Shown: positions 46,545 to 58,151, counted from the first letter of the stretch. The stretch: 64,000 bases of DNA from Pegoplata infirma (GCA_963921195.1 OY992540.1:18917136-18981135), one strand, 5' to 3'. The notes: a model not told the origin generated them from the sequence alone. Translations and numbers: made by a program.

Positions 46545-47036
46545 AACAAGTGATAGTGTTTAATTCGGCTGTGCCGAATCTGAGATAAAAAATAAAAACT
46601 AAAAGTTTGACAGGGCGTTTAGCGGGTAGAGGTCGGTGGTGGAAATTTACCCCTAGACATATTGTTTATATATTCATTACCAAGGATATATACGCTTAAA
46701 TTATACATTTTTACCGTTATTTTTTATTTAACACTCCCCCACATAGGGGCGGGACAAAAATGGCCATTCCTAATCCCCCTTAGTCCAAGTGCAGATCAAT
46801 GAACTTCATATGGCACAAAATGTGCCATAAGTCAGTCAAATATACAAAAAAACTTGAAAAAAATCACGGGGTAACTTTTTTTCCTCTAACCAGCCTGTGA
46901 GATAAGACATGTTTGCGTCACGGTTCAGGAGTTAAGCTCTTTTATTTTGGACTCTATTGTGTTTACTCAGATGGATAAACGGACGGATATTTACAAAATG
47001 TCTAAGAATCGATCAAAAATTAATAATATATATGAG
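46545..47036 (-). mobile_element. mini-me/DINE-1-like element, TTCGGCTGTGCCGAA hairpin
   Basis: AACAAGTGATAGTGTTTAATTCGG with perfect hairpin TTCGGCTGTGCCGAA (46564-46578). The body is diverged, with GATAAACGGACGG as remnant of GTCY and GATCAAAAATTAATAATATA. The extreme 5' end is missing at the junction with the next repeat. Confidence 0.65.
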
Positions 47037-47039
47037 GGC

Positions 47040-47500
47040 GTCTTCGTCATCCGGGCCACCCTTCTCTCCAAAATTGGTATGGGTTTAAAATTTTTTTTTA
47101 AGAAAATGGCGGCTTTTGAATTTTAATATGGAGTATCCAATATGGCGCCCATTTTCTTTTTTTTTTTTTTGTAAATACAGATTCGCTTAAAACTCTTTAT
47201 ACACGGGATTTTATGGCCGCTTAAGAAGAATCTGAAGTTGGAATTTAAAAATTCACAATAGCGGATTCAATATGGCTACCAACAGTTTTAAAATATAAAC
47301 TGATTTGCTTAAAACTTTTTATACCCCAGCTTTTGTGGTCGCTAAAGAAGAATCTGAAGTCAGATTTTCGAAGTTCAAAATGGCGGATTCAACATGGCCA
47401 TAATTTTTTTTAAATAACTGATTCACTTTAAACTCTTAACGCCTAGGTTGAATTTCGTTAATTACAATTAGCGGATCCAACATGGCGACCAATTTTTTTT
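47040..47500. repeat. ~110-base repeat array with ATGGCGG motifs
   Basis: Four diverged units, each with CTGATT[T/C]GCTTAAAACT, TTTATACxC, GCTTAAGAAGAATCTGAAGT and AAAATGGCGGATTCAACATGGC. The ATGGCGG/CAATATGGC phrases are shared with the direct repeat at 41791-42330. Confidence 0.65.
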
Positions 47501-48129
47501 TTTTTTTTTTTTATTTCCTGATTTGCTTGAAATTCTTCGTTTAGTGTATTTTTAAATATTTGTATAACTATTCGGTATCCGGCCAAAAGTGTGCCAGAAA
47601 TCGAATACTAGCCAAATAAAGCTGTTTGGCCGCAGCCAAATATTCAGATTCATATTCATAAATTCTGAAAAGAAAAGTCCCAAAAAAGTTTTTTGACAAT
47701 AACTTTAAATTTGAGGGCGCCAGGCAAGTTTTATGAGCATTGTGATCTTTTCAACGAGATCTACAACCCACACTAGCTCATTTGAAAAGTAAATTTAGAT
47801 ATGGGCAAAGGGTAAATACCCAATTGGTAGATACCCGGTAAAATAGGTAAATTGTTTAAAAATTGGTAAGTACCCGGATATTTTTAAAAAAGGTGTGTAT
47901 AAACTATGTTGTAGAATATTTGGTGAACAAAAACCTTTTGCAGCTAAATTTAATGAATTTTTTACTAAATTTTATCAATGAAAATGCTCAAAGAGCATTT
48001 GGAAAATAAGAACTTAATGCATTAATTATATGAATTTTGATTTTTTTTTTACACTTTCTCAATTTGTTTTTAGTAAGTATTAGAGGGGTCACAAGTGAGG
48101 CCGACCCTCATTGTTTTAAGAAATAAAAT
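47501..48129. other. Unassigned DNA, possible left part of a GGGTAAATACC element
   Basis: From about 47800 GGGCAAAGGGTAAATACCCAATTGG and GGTAAGTACCCGGATA recall the palindrome at 49826-49864. The two stretches may be ends of one element since filled by insertions. No gene. Confidence 0.35.
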
Positions 48130-48730
48130 ACTTTAAAAAAAAAAACAGTATTTTTTTAGACAAAATAGTACTTTTTTTAGAAAAAATATTACTTTCTTAG
48201 TAATTTTTTTTAGAAAAATATAAAAAATATAAAAAAGTACTTTTTTAAAAAGAAAGTGTTTTTTTTTTAAGTAACACTTTTTTGGTAAAATAGTACTATT
48301 TAGAAAAGTACTATATCACCTTTAGGACAAAAACGAACTTTTTCAGGAAAAAAGTACTTATTTAGAAAATATTTTACTTTTTTCCTAAAAAGTATTATTT
48401 AAGAAAATATAGTAGTTTATAGAAAAAAAAAATTACTTTTTAGACAAAAAAGTACTTTTTTAAAAAAGTAACTTTTTTAGCAAAAGAGTACTTTGTTCTA
48501 AAAAAATAGTTTTTTTCAAAAAAAAAGTATCTGTTACTAAAAAAAGCATTTTTTTTTTTTTTAAAAGTATATTTTTCTCAAAAAAAAAAGTACTTTTTTT
48601 CTAAAAAAAAACACTTTTTCAAAAATAAGTACTTTTTCTAAAAAAAAGTACTTAATACAACTTTTTTAGAAAAAAAGTAGTAAATAAGTACTTTTTTTTA
48701 GAAAAAAGTACTTTTTTCCTAAAAAAAATT
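48130..48730. repeat. AAAAAGTACTTTTTT palindromic minisatellite
   Basis: Around two dozen irregular copies of a palindromic unit centred on AGTACT, about 15-25 bases apart. Similar units occur inside the hAT-like element at 53419-53859. Confidence 0.75.
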
Positions 48731-48734
48731 GTTT

Positions 48735-48857
48735 TTTTTTGTCTGAAAAGTAAAATTTACTACGAAGGAGTTTTCGAAGGGTACTAAAAATTGTAAAAAA
48801 AATTGGGAAAATCTAAGAAAAAAATTCAAAGTGTCAGATTTGACATGCAATGCCCCA
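48735..48857. mobile_element. TRGGGCATTCC-family right-arm fragment
   Basis: TACTACGAAGGAGTTTTCGAAG...TTTGACATGCAATGCCCCA matches the right arm of copies A and B. The left part is absent. The end shares its TA with the following element. Confidence 0.7.
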
Positions 48858-48859
48858 TA

Positions 48860-49800
48860 TGAGGCATTCCACACCATATGTCCAGCGAAAAAAAAACATG
48901 TACCGTAAAGTTCTGAATAGGTTGTATGGATAGCCCTATATGGAACTGTTTTGCGTTTTTGGTTTTTCAATTTTTCAAAAACTTTACTTAGGAGGCGTGG
49001 TCAAATATTAAAAAAATGGTCAAATTTGTGGCGAGTTGTTTTGATTAAATATTAATCACATTAAAACGGAATGCACCACAATCTCAAAAATTTACATTCC
49101 TTTATAGTTTTGTATGGGCTATCGATTAAAATTATTTTTTTTTTGAAAATTTTCAGAACCCGTTCTGAAATTTTCCATTTCTTAAAAAAGTAAATTTGTC
49201 AAAAATCCGGCCACTTTTTTTAAATTTTTTTTTTTTTTTTTTTTGAGTTTAGATGTTTGTCCATCCACACAAAAAATTCAGAAACACGTTCGTCGTTTTT
49301 TTTCGAGAAAATCGCATTTGAATTTTAAATTTCATAACAATTTTGTAATTTGCTTATATTTTCTTGTTTCAACAGATCGTATGAGTAATATTTATGCAAT
49401 TGATAATACTCATTCGCAACGTTTAAACAAGAAAATACAAGCAAATTACAAAATTGTTATGAAATTTAAAATTCAAATGCGATTATCTCGAAAAAAACGT
49501 CGAACGTGTTTATGATTTTTTTTGTGTGGATGGACAAACATCTAAACTTTAAAAAAAAAGTGGGCGGATTTTTGATAAATTGACTTTTTTAAAAAATGAA
49601 AAATTTCTGAACTGGTTCTTAAAATTTAAAAAAAAAAAAAATTTTTTTAATCGATAGCCCATACAAAACCATGTAAGAATGTAAATTTTGTTGAGATTGT
49701 GGTGCATTCCGTTTTAATGTGATAAATATTTAATCAAGGCAACTCGCGACAAATTTTACCATTTTTCCAATATTTGACCACGCCTCCTAAGCCCAAATTC
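48860..49800. mobile_element. TGAGGCATTCC-family foldback element, right end truncated
   Basis: Second copy of the 14085-15169 family: same left end TGAGGCATTCCACACCATAT and the same internal blocks (AATCCGGCCACTTTTTT, CGTTTTAATGTGATAA). It stops at CCACGCCTCCTAAGCCCAAA, about 90-100 bases short of the expected right end. It starts directly after the right end of another foldback element, with TA between them. Confidence 0.75.
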
Positions 49801-49825
49801 CCAAAAAAGGTATTAATATTTTATT

Positions 49826-49864
49826 TACCCGGTATTTACCCATGCATCGGGTAAATACCGGGTA
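49826..49864. repeat. Perfect 16-base palindrome TACCCGGTATTTACCC
   Basis: TACCCGGTATTTACCC (49826-49841), a 7-base spacer, then the exact complement (49849-49864). Each arm itself contains GGTATTTACC. Confidence 0.85.
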
Positions 49865-51151
49865 GAATCCAATCACTAGGCCTTTTTTGTTGGCATACTT
49901 TGATTGTTACCCTGCATCAAAACGAAAAAAACGACACCTTAACTTCCATAAATTTCTCAATTGAATTTAGCGTCGTTTGGAATAGTTTTGTAAAATTTTA
50001 CACATTTTCGATGAAATATTGAAAAAGATAGTTTATTAGACGCAACTTAGCTTGAAAGCAACACAAAAACATTTATCTTTTTTATTAATACCAAAGAGAG
50101 CCATTAACAATAAGAGAATCATTCACAATGTATGCAAGTTAATTTTTAACTTCAAGAATTTTGAGTGTTAACACTTATGTGAACTTTGTATGGTAGAACA
50201 CTGATAATTATGCCAACAAAAAACGCCTACTATAAATTCGATTTTGTTTGTTTTGTAGCAGAGTGTTAACAAGTCCAGTTTCCTGCTAAAAATTAAGTAA
50301 ATTTCAACATACTCAAAAAATACACTACTATAAATTGTGTAAATTTCAAATATTTGAAGTAGAATTACGCAATTTATGTAAATCTACCCTATTTGTAGTA
50401 GCCAACTAAAATCATTTTAATTAGAGTGCACATTTAAATCGATGCTTTAGCACTTTTTACAAAAAAAAAGTAAAATGTTTGCCTTCTTAGAATCATTAAT
50501 ATTCTAAAATTAATTTTCATAATTTTAATTTGAAAAGAGGAAATATTTTGACACTGCTCTTTTTCTACCCACATCTGCATAAACATACAATTTGATGATG
50601 ATTATTAATTTTTGTGGTTGTTGTTATTTTGCTTTAACGCCTGAATTTTAAATGCAAAATTTTATTTATTTTTTTTTTTATTATGTTTTAACGCCATTTC
50701 TTACTTTTGTTCGGTTTATATATTTTTTTTGGCTGCGTAGAATATTCAGAGCAAAAAGCATAGCAGTTCTACAAATAACCTAAAGGATAAATATATGCAA
50801 ATCTACTTTTATCATCATTATGACCACCGTTATTATCATCCACAATTCAACAACATCATCGGCCATCATCATTGCTATATCCGGGATATAGATATTTATT
50901 TGTTTATGTTGTGTATGTGTGTATGTGTTAGTGTTGTGTACACAAATTTATATATTTTTGTTGTTTTGTTTTTATTATTTCTGCAGTAAATTGATACACA
51001 CTCCTCTAAAAAAAAAACATTGATTTTGGTCATGTTAAAATTGTTATGAATAACAACAAACATTAAGTTTTTTTTTTAAACAATTTTTTTGTTGTTTACG
51101 AAAAAAAAAATTGTAAATGAAACTGAATTCACTCAGAATATGTAGGAACAG
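49865..51151. other. Unassigned AT-rich DNA
   Basis: No gene or clear element. Holds a piece ACAGAGTGTTAAC / AACGCCTACTATAA near 50225-50275 related to small MITEs, and a (GT)n-like tract near 50905-50940. Confidence 0.4.
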
Positions 51152-51551
51152 TAGGGGTATAACCAAAATAAGAACCTATCATAACGGTATGGGCAATCAT
51201 TTTGGTCCAAAAACCTTCGGCACCGATTGCAATTTCTAAAACACCTCAAATTTTAATTTTTGTATGTTTTATGGTGGGAATCCGTCCCTTTCAATGTGAT
51301 TTTGTTTTCCGTCGTTTTACAACAAAAATAAAACAAGAAAAAATTAGCAGTATGATTTTCAACATTTGAAATATGGGTTGAATGAATATTTGAAAAAAAA
51401 ATTAGCAAAAACTTCATCGCGATCGGTGCCGAACCTTTTTTAACATTCGCGAAAAAAAGAGAACGCATTTCTTATTGATTTTCTTTGTACTTTCTCACTA
51501 TGATAGGTCCTTTTTGATATTTTCAAAAATATGCAAATGGTTATATCCCTA
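51152..51551. mobile_element. hAT-like MITE, TAGGGGTATAACC ends
   Basis: Ends TAGGGGTATAACCA / TGGTTATATCCCTA. Flanks AGGAACAG (51144-51151) and ATGAACAG (51552-51559) agree in 7 of 8 bases. Inner pairing includes ACCTATCATA / TATGATAGGT. 400 bases, no transposase frame. Confidence 0.7.
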
Positions 51552-51559
51552 ATGAACAG

Positions 51560-52540
51560 TACAAAATGAAAAAACAACCTTAACTAAAGTGATAAAATTA
51601 AATTGAGAAAGTTTTTAAAACAAAGTTGTGTTGTTGCTGTTGCTGAATATTATTATTATTTTTTTTTATTCCAACTTTGAAGTGAAAATGACTTCAAAAC
51701 AACCTTCACCTGGTAACACCATTGGTTGAGTGAAAACAAAACAACCAACAACAACAGCCAACAACAATTATTAAAGGCCAAACAACAATCATTATAAAAA
51801 TTTATAACTTACAATATTTACCCTTGAATGAAGAAGTTTCTTCATCCATTAGCACAGTAGTTTAAATTGCCACAAAACAACAAAGTCTCGATTAGTTTTA
51901 TGTTGGCAATTTGAGTGTATGTTTAGCACCAAAGATAGTTTGCGGAAAAATCGGTAGATGGCACTTAACGATCTTGTTTCAAAAATCGATATGTGTCTGT
52001 AAAGAAATTAATGGAAATTTTGATTTAATGAAGATGCCGGCTCAATCCCCTGATGCTTTTATAAGACTTCAAGCCGCCTAACATCAATAACCGAATCCCT
52101 TCTGGTGGAAATATGCAATATTTGCATTTAATAAATTAAAGAGCATCAAATAAATTATCCTCTACTTTCAGCGAACTTCTATTCCAACCACTATTTTTAG
52201 TTGTACCTAATCAAACACTCCTCCCCACCCCCCTAAAATATGCTGAAATATTAGTATAAAAATTATTGGTAGTAAATAACCTCAACCGGATGAAACTTAC
52301 TTGTCAAAAAGTACAAACAACAATTGTTGTTTTGAAATTAATGACCATGTGTTTTATGGCAATTAAATTTAATCATTGGGAAAGATAACCAAACCACACA
52401 ATTACCGTACTGGTTCTTTAGTCCTTTTTTATTACAGCATTTATTCTTTTGATAATGACTAAATTATGATATAATAAAATATCACAATACATTTTTATAC
52501 ATATGTGTCATTTTATAAGGGAGGAACTTATTTAGGACTT
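51560..52540. other. Unassigned AT-rich DNA
   Basis: No gene. Contains (CAA)n-type CAACAACAGCC tracts near 51745-51790 and (ATT)n near 51650. No element ends recognised. Confidence 0.4.
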
Positions 52541-53199
52541 ACAATGAAAACAAATTCGAATTGGCCGAATCTATGAATACTTGGCCGAATCTATGAATAC
52601 CCACCACAATGACATTTTTAAGTGATAGTAAGTTTTCTAACGTGAAAATAAGAAAATTTTTGTTTAGAAATATTTTATTTTGTGGAAAAACCCTTTTTTA
52701 AGTAATTTTTGAAAAAAAAAATATAATTTACTACATTTTTTTTGAGTGTAAAATTTTTTTCAGTTTAAAATTTTTTTCGAGTGTATTTTTTTATTTTTAG
52801 TGTAAAAATATTTCTGAGTGACAAAAATACGTTGTAAAATATTTTTGTGACTTATATGGCGTTCACTCTTGCGAACTTAAACAAGTTGTTCAAACAGGTT
52901 GGACACCGAACAAAGCTTTTTTAAACATCTCACTCTTGAACACTTCAAAACAGCAAGTGCACTCAAAGAAAAAGCTTCTTCATATTAATGAAAAGTTACA
53001 TCCATATGATAAAATTTTACATCATTTTTCGTCCAATGTAACTTTTCATCAATATGATGAAGCGGTGTCATCAATAAAATTTTTTTATTTAAAAAAAATT
53101 TTTTTTTTTTTTTTGTTATTTGATTTTATTTAATTTATTTTTATTTACTTAAAATTGTTTGTTATTTTCTAATTTTTAAAAACTTATGTACATCTTTTT

Positions 53200-53290
53200 T
53201 TCTTATCCACCAAGATTTGAACGCCGGACCTCTTGTTTGTTGGGCATAGCCTCTAGCCACTTGTCTACAGAGCACCAACAAATAATAACG
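53200..53290 (-). mobile_element. tRNA-derived SINE-like sequence, minus strand
   Basis: On the minus strand TAGACAAGTGG (53257-53267) resembles an A box and GGCGTTCAAATC (53214-53225) a B box at usual spacing. No tRNA cloverleaf. Flanked by T-rich DNA at 53085-53115, the A run of the minus strand. Confidence 0.45.
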
Positions 53291-53418
53291 ATAAAAAGCC
53301 GTTTTGTTTGTTGTGTACTAAAAATTACGCTAAAATTTGTGTGTAACTATGCTCTGCTAAAAGCTGTGAGAGAGAAAGAGAGGGATATTGTACAGTAATA
53401 AAATGTGTGTGTCTACAA

Positions 53419-53859
53419 CAGGGATGGAAAAGTTAGTACTTTAGTACTTTTTTCAGTACTTTTTCACTCCCAAAAATACCGTAGTACCCCCGCGACTGGT
53501 TTAGTACCTTTTCTATACAAGACGATTTCATACATTTTTCAACCAAATCTAAAAAAAAAATCCAATAAATCGACTGATTTTCATTGGAAAAATGTTTCAA
53601 AAGCTTCAAATACATGAAATTTTTGATTTTAGCCAAACTTTATTGAAGTTTTCTCTATAAAATAAGTAAATGAATAAGGATGTCCTCAATTTAATAACTT
53701 TTATATTGATAATGCCTAGTTTCTTCTTATTCGTCGCAGACGAACAGCGTTTGTCGTACCGAAACTGGACTTTAATTTTTTTTAGTACCGTCTAGGGCGA
53801 AAAAGTACTTTTTTGGTTGAGGTCCAGTACCATTTCAAAATTCCGATTTTCCATCCCTG
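53419..53859. mobile_element. hAT-like MITE, CAGGGATGGAAAA ends
   Basis: Ends CAGGGATGGAAAA and TTTTCCATCCCTG are perfect inverted repeats; identical 8-base flanks GTCTACAA (53411-53418, 53860-53867). Sub-terminal AGTACTTT repeats at both ends resemble the minisatellite at 48130. The middle carries a CGTCGCAGACGAACAGCG piece of the small MITE family at 26615. Confidence 0.85.
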
Positions 53860-53949
53860 GTCTACAAACCCCCATAAGCAATTGTGTATGTATGTCTATA
53901 ACAAAAAATGTTGAGTCTTTACATATACACATTAGGAAACGTTTAACTT

Positions 53950-54075
53950 TATATAACTAAGTAATGGTGCGAGATTTTCATCTATGGATAGGTGAACTAG
54001 CTAATGCGTCGACAATAAATACTATAGCTAGGGACCCGTGGGTTCAAGTTCCAGCCAGGGCAGTATATTTTTTTT
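53950..54075 (+). mobile_element. tRNA-derived SINE-like sequence, plus strand
   Basis: ATAGGTGAACTAGCTAATGCG resembles an A box region and GGGTTCAAGTTCCAG (54040-54054) a B box. Followed by a T-rich tail. No cloverleaf can be drawn, so not a tRNA gene. Confidence 0.45.
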
Positions 54076-54541
54076 ATTTTTTTTTTTTATGTTTTTTTTT
54101 TATTTTTTTTTATTGTTTTTTTTTATTTTTTTATATTTTTTTAATATATTTATTCAATAGTTTTGTTTTTTTTTTAATATTATTTTAATTATTTAAAAAA
54201 AAAAAAAACATTTGAAAGGCATATTGATGACTCATTTTGATGATATGATGAAATGTGTTATCACTTGTTTTTTTAATTTCGAAGACATTTTTCATCATAT
54301 TGAAGAAAAGCTTAATCAATATGAAGAAATTTGTCATCAAAATTGATGACATCAAGTGATGAAACCGTATCATCAATATGATGAAGTATTTTTCTTTGAG
54401 TGTGTGAACGCAGTATTACCAATGTTCTTAAAACATGTTTAACGGGTTTTCAACACGTGAATATAAGGGAAACAAATCTCAAATTCACAGGACGGACATC
54501 GCTAGATCGTCCAAAAATCGATCTAGGATCATGAATATATA

Positions 54542-57227
54542 TAGGACATTCCATGTCAAATCGGAAACCTTTAAAATTTTTTTTTTTTTTAGATTTTCCC
54601 AATTTGTTTACAGTTTTTAGTACCCTTCGAAAACTGCTTCGTGGTAAAATTTTAGATTTTTTTGATGACCCGTTCAAAAGATATCGAATTTTTAAAAATT
54701 GGTAGTTTGTTCCTTTACTCAAACTTCTTTTCCTCATAACTTCTTCCAAATTTAAATTATTTTTTTTTTTTAATTTTTGTTTTTTTACGTACTTTTAAAA
54801 AAAAAATCCCAAAAAATTCTTAAAAGCGCTCTTTTATGCGATTTTTAAGTTTTAAAATTTAAATCTCATTTTTGAAATTGTTTGTACTCTTCGATTTTTT
54901 TGAATTTTTTTTGTGTTAAACTTCTATCGATTATACAAATTTTTCACCCAGGATGATCGTGGGATAACGATTATTACTATTTTTTAAAATTTTTTGAAAA
55001 AATTTTATTGTAATTTTCCAATCTTAAAATCATTTCTACTGCTCCAATGGTGCGTCATAGAGGGGTCATTTATAAGATCGACCTCCATTAATTTGTACAT
55101 CTTAACATTTCTTTGGAACAAACTAATACCCTATCTCCAATTTCTAAGGGGGCTCCCACACAAAACGACATTTTTTAAAATTTGCTCCAACCGCTCTAAC
55201 TGCCATAAAATTGCCCTTAGAGCAACAAAATGTATGACCTACCCAAAATATTTTTTTAGTCCAAACATTTTTTCTGAACACACCTACCCACTATCTGTAA
55301 TTTTTAAGGCTGTCCCCATACATTTTTTTTTTTTTTTGTAAATTTGTTTTATTTAATCAGCTTCTACCGGTCCAATGGTGCGTCAGAGAGGGGACATTAG
55401 TGAGACCGACAACCATTTATTTTTACCCTCCAACATTTTTGTAAAACATAACGCAGCCCTATCTCCACTCCCTAAGTAGTCTTCCATTCAAAATTACATT
55501 TTTATAAAATTTGCTCCAACTGTTATTTGTATGGGAGCCTACTTAGGTAGTGGAAATGGGGCGTAGGTATGTTTTAAAAGAATGTTGCAGGGTAAAAATA
55601 AATGGGTTGAGTTGAGGGTGGGTTGTACATCCTAAAAATAGGTAAATTTTTAGGCAAGTCCATGGCGCTCAGACTTAAAATAGTCCATTGTACCGTGATA
55701 AAATAAATGGGGGTCGGTCTCACTAATGGTAATGACCGGTAGAAGCTGAGTAAATAATAAAATAGGGGGTAGGTATGTTCAGAGAAAATGTTTGGACTAA
55801 AGAAATATTGTGGGTCTGTCATACATTTTGCTATTTGGGCAGTTGGAGCGAATTTTAAAAAATGTCGTTTTGTGTGGGAGCCCCCTTAGAAATTGGAGAT
55901 AGGGTATTAGTTTGTTCCAAAGAAATGTTAAGACGTAAAAATTAATGGGGGTCGGTCTTTTAAATGACCCCTCTATGACGCACCATTGGAGCAGTAGAAA
56001 TGATTTTAAGATTGGAAAATTACAATAATTTTTTTTCAAAAAATTTTAAAAAATAGTTAATAAGTTAATAATCGTTATCCCACGATTCTCCTGGGCAAAA
56101 AATTTGTAGAATCGATAGAAGTTTTTCACAAAAAAATTTCAAAAAAATCGAAGAGTACAAACATTTTCAAAAACGAGATTTAAATTTTAAAACTTAAAAA
56201 TCGCATACTAGAGCGCTTTAAAGAATTTTTTGGGATTATTTTTTAAAAGTACGTAAAAAAACAAAAATTTTGAAATAAAAAATTCGAAATTTGGACCATT
56301 ATTGAAGAACCCAGCAAAACTTTGATTACCAAATAAGGTATAAAATAAGGTATAGGATCTCATATTTTATACATTGCAGCATTGATGATTTTAACAGGCG
56401 ATGAGACTCAAAGTAATGCATCCACATTATCACAAAGAATACCAGTAAGGTATAAAATAAGTCATAAATTTATAACGAAGAATACGAGTAAGGTGTAAAA
56501 TATATGATATTTTATAGGTTACGAGTAAGGTATATAATATAGCATACCAGAAGATAATATATAAGGTATACGAGTAGTGAAAAAGTAATTTGTATTACAT
56601 TTACTCACGTGATTGTAAGTGAGTGTAAGTAGATCAAATATGCTCGTGAGTGTGTGGTTAGAAATTTCCTGTCGTGAGCCCATCTCTAGTTTAAACTTAT
56701 GCATTTTTTTATAAAATAATTATTTTTTATGTAATTGTAATGCATTATGCATTTAATTATAAATAATGCATTATTTCAAACTTTTAAATAATACATAATG
56801 TAACCAAATATAAGTCATCCATGATTTAATGTTTAGAAATAATAAATATGAAATAAATTTTTTCCAATAATCATGCATTACGTAGCAAATTATTAGTAAT
56901 GCATTATTTTTCACTTGAAAATAATACGTTGTGGAACAAATGTTTGGTAAGACATCCTAAAATAATGCCACAAATAAGGTATATACATTACCTGGTAATG
57001 TGTTATATAATCACTACCCATTACCAAAGTTTTGCTGGGAAGTTATGAGTAAAAGAAGTTTGAGTAAAGAAACAAACTACCAATATTTAACAATGGGATA
57101 TCTTTTGAACGGGTCACCAAAAAAATCTAAAAATTTACCACGAAGGAGTTTTCGAAAGGTACTAAAAACTTTTGGGAAAATCTAAAAAAAAAATTTCAAA
57201 GTGTCCGATTTGACATGGAATGCCCCA
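54542..57227. mobile_element. TRGGGCATTCC-family foldback element, copy C
   Basis: Left end TAGGACATTCCATGTCAAAT, right end ATTTGACATGGAATGCCCCA, flanked by TA (54540-54541, 57228-57229) within a mini-me copy whose sequence resumes exactly. Inner modules occur in both orientations around a centre near 55510 (AACTGTTATTTG). Contains the MITE at 56310-57039 and a short GGGTGGGTTGTACATCC insertion near 55610-55700. Confidence 0.8.
56310..57039. mobile_element. CCC[A/T]GC-family element
   Basis: Perfect 15-base ends CCCAGCAAAACTTTG / CAAAGTTTTGCTGGG. The empty site ATTGAAGAAGTTATGAG, seen in copies A and B of the host, shows an AA duplication. The interior contains AAGGTATAAAATA repeats and a fragment of the TAGAGATGGGC hAT-like MITE (about 56580-56697, ending GAGCCCATCTCTA). 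Confidence 0.8.
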
Positions 57228-57320
57228 TATATACTTTATGGGGTCCCCGACCTATATTTCGATGCGTTACAAACGGAATGACAAAGTGAGTATACCCCCA
57301 TACTGTGGTTGGAGGGTATA

Positions 57321-58070
57321 AAAATCAAAATAGAATTATTGGAATAATATAGGAATTTTGTATAGGAATTTTCAAAAGGTACTTTTTTCAGGTTGGCCCT
57401 AAAAATTCGAATTTCCTAAAAGCAGTCTTTTTTTCCCTGTAGGGGATCCTTAATTTTAAATTTCAGGAGATAAAAAATGTACCAAAGTACTTTTTCCAAA
57501 TGTTTTTGTTATCTAAAAGATCCTAAATTTAAATTTCAAGTTTCTAGGGGCATTATTTTAAGTAAGTGGAAAATGTGAGAATGTGAATTTTCAAAATGTA
57601 CTTTTTCAAAATGCTTTTTCGTTAGAGGATCCTACATTTCAAGTTTCTAGGGCCATTATTTCAGGAAATAAATTGATTTTCTGCAAATTAGGGGGTACCT
57701 TTTTTATTTCCTAAAATAATGGTCCAAGAAACTTGAAATTTGTAATGTAGAATCCTCTAGCGAAAAAAATTATAAAAAAGTACTTTTTTGGAAATTCGTT
57801 TATAAGAAGTCAAAAAGGGTTAAAAGTGACACTGGTACTTTGTTTTATTGAAACTTGAAATGTAAAATGTAGGTTCGCTTAGCTGAAAAAGCAATTTAAA
57901 AAAGTAAATTGTGGAAAATTCTTAGGGCCACAAAAGATAAAAAGGTATATTTTGTTATATATCCAGAAATCATGGTCTTCGGAACTTGAAGTTTGGAATA
58001 TCCTTTGGCAAAAAGAACATTCCGGAAAACTTACTTTTTTAATTCCAATTCTAAGGTGCAAAATGGGGTA
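57321..58070. repeat. Diverged repeats with a ~190-base palindrome
   Basis: AAAGTACTTTTTCAAAATGC, AGAGGATCCTACATTTCAAG and TTTCTAGGGCCATTATTTCA recur three or four times. At 57598-57790 two copies face each other and form an imperfect palindrome centred near 57690. No gene. Confidence 0.55.
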
Positions 58071-58151
58071 AAATAGTGAACGTTGGTACTTTTCATATCT
58101 CTTTAACTAATGGTAATAGAAACTTTAAAGGGGTGAAAATAGAGGCTAAAT

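Larger units (their letters stand above)
52960..54402. mobile_element. CACTCAAAGAAAAA-ended DNA element (CACTA-like)
   Basis: Ends CACTCAAAGAAAAA / TTTTTCTTTGAGTG, with TG on both sides (52958-52959, 54403-54404). Sub-terminal segments at both ends are rich in ATGATGAA/TTCATCAT and ATATTGATGA motifs (53040-53075; 54215-54385). CACT ends and a 2-base duplication suggest the CACTA/EnSpm group. The interior holds two SINE-like pieces and a hAT-like element, and no transposase. Confidence 0.6.
52548..57320 (-). mobile_element. mini-me/DINE-1-like element split by two large insertions
   Basis: The terminal part (52548-52957) has a duplicated TTGGCCGAATCTATGAATAC unit, the subrepeats AAATTTTTTTCGAGTGT and the TTGTGACTTATAT phrase. 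It resumes at 54405 with GAACGCAGTATTACC...CACAGGACGGACATCGCTAG, and after the second insertion at 57228 with TACTTTATGGGGTCCCCGACC, ending GTTGGAGGGTATA. The host preceded both insertions. Confidence 0.65.

Noticed and set aside
55574..56039. Recurring small frames with a FLWNKLIPYLQFLRGLPHK-like peptide, also at 22265-22519, 41492-41794 and 54994-55341
   Set aside because: The peptide recurs only because the foldback family module recurs; frames differ in length and start, and sit in inverted repeat arms.
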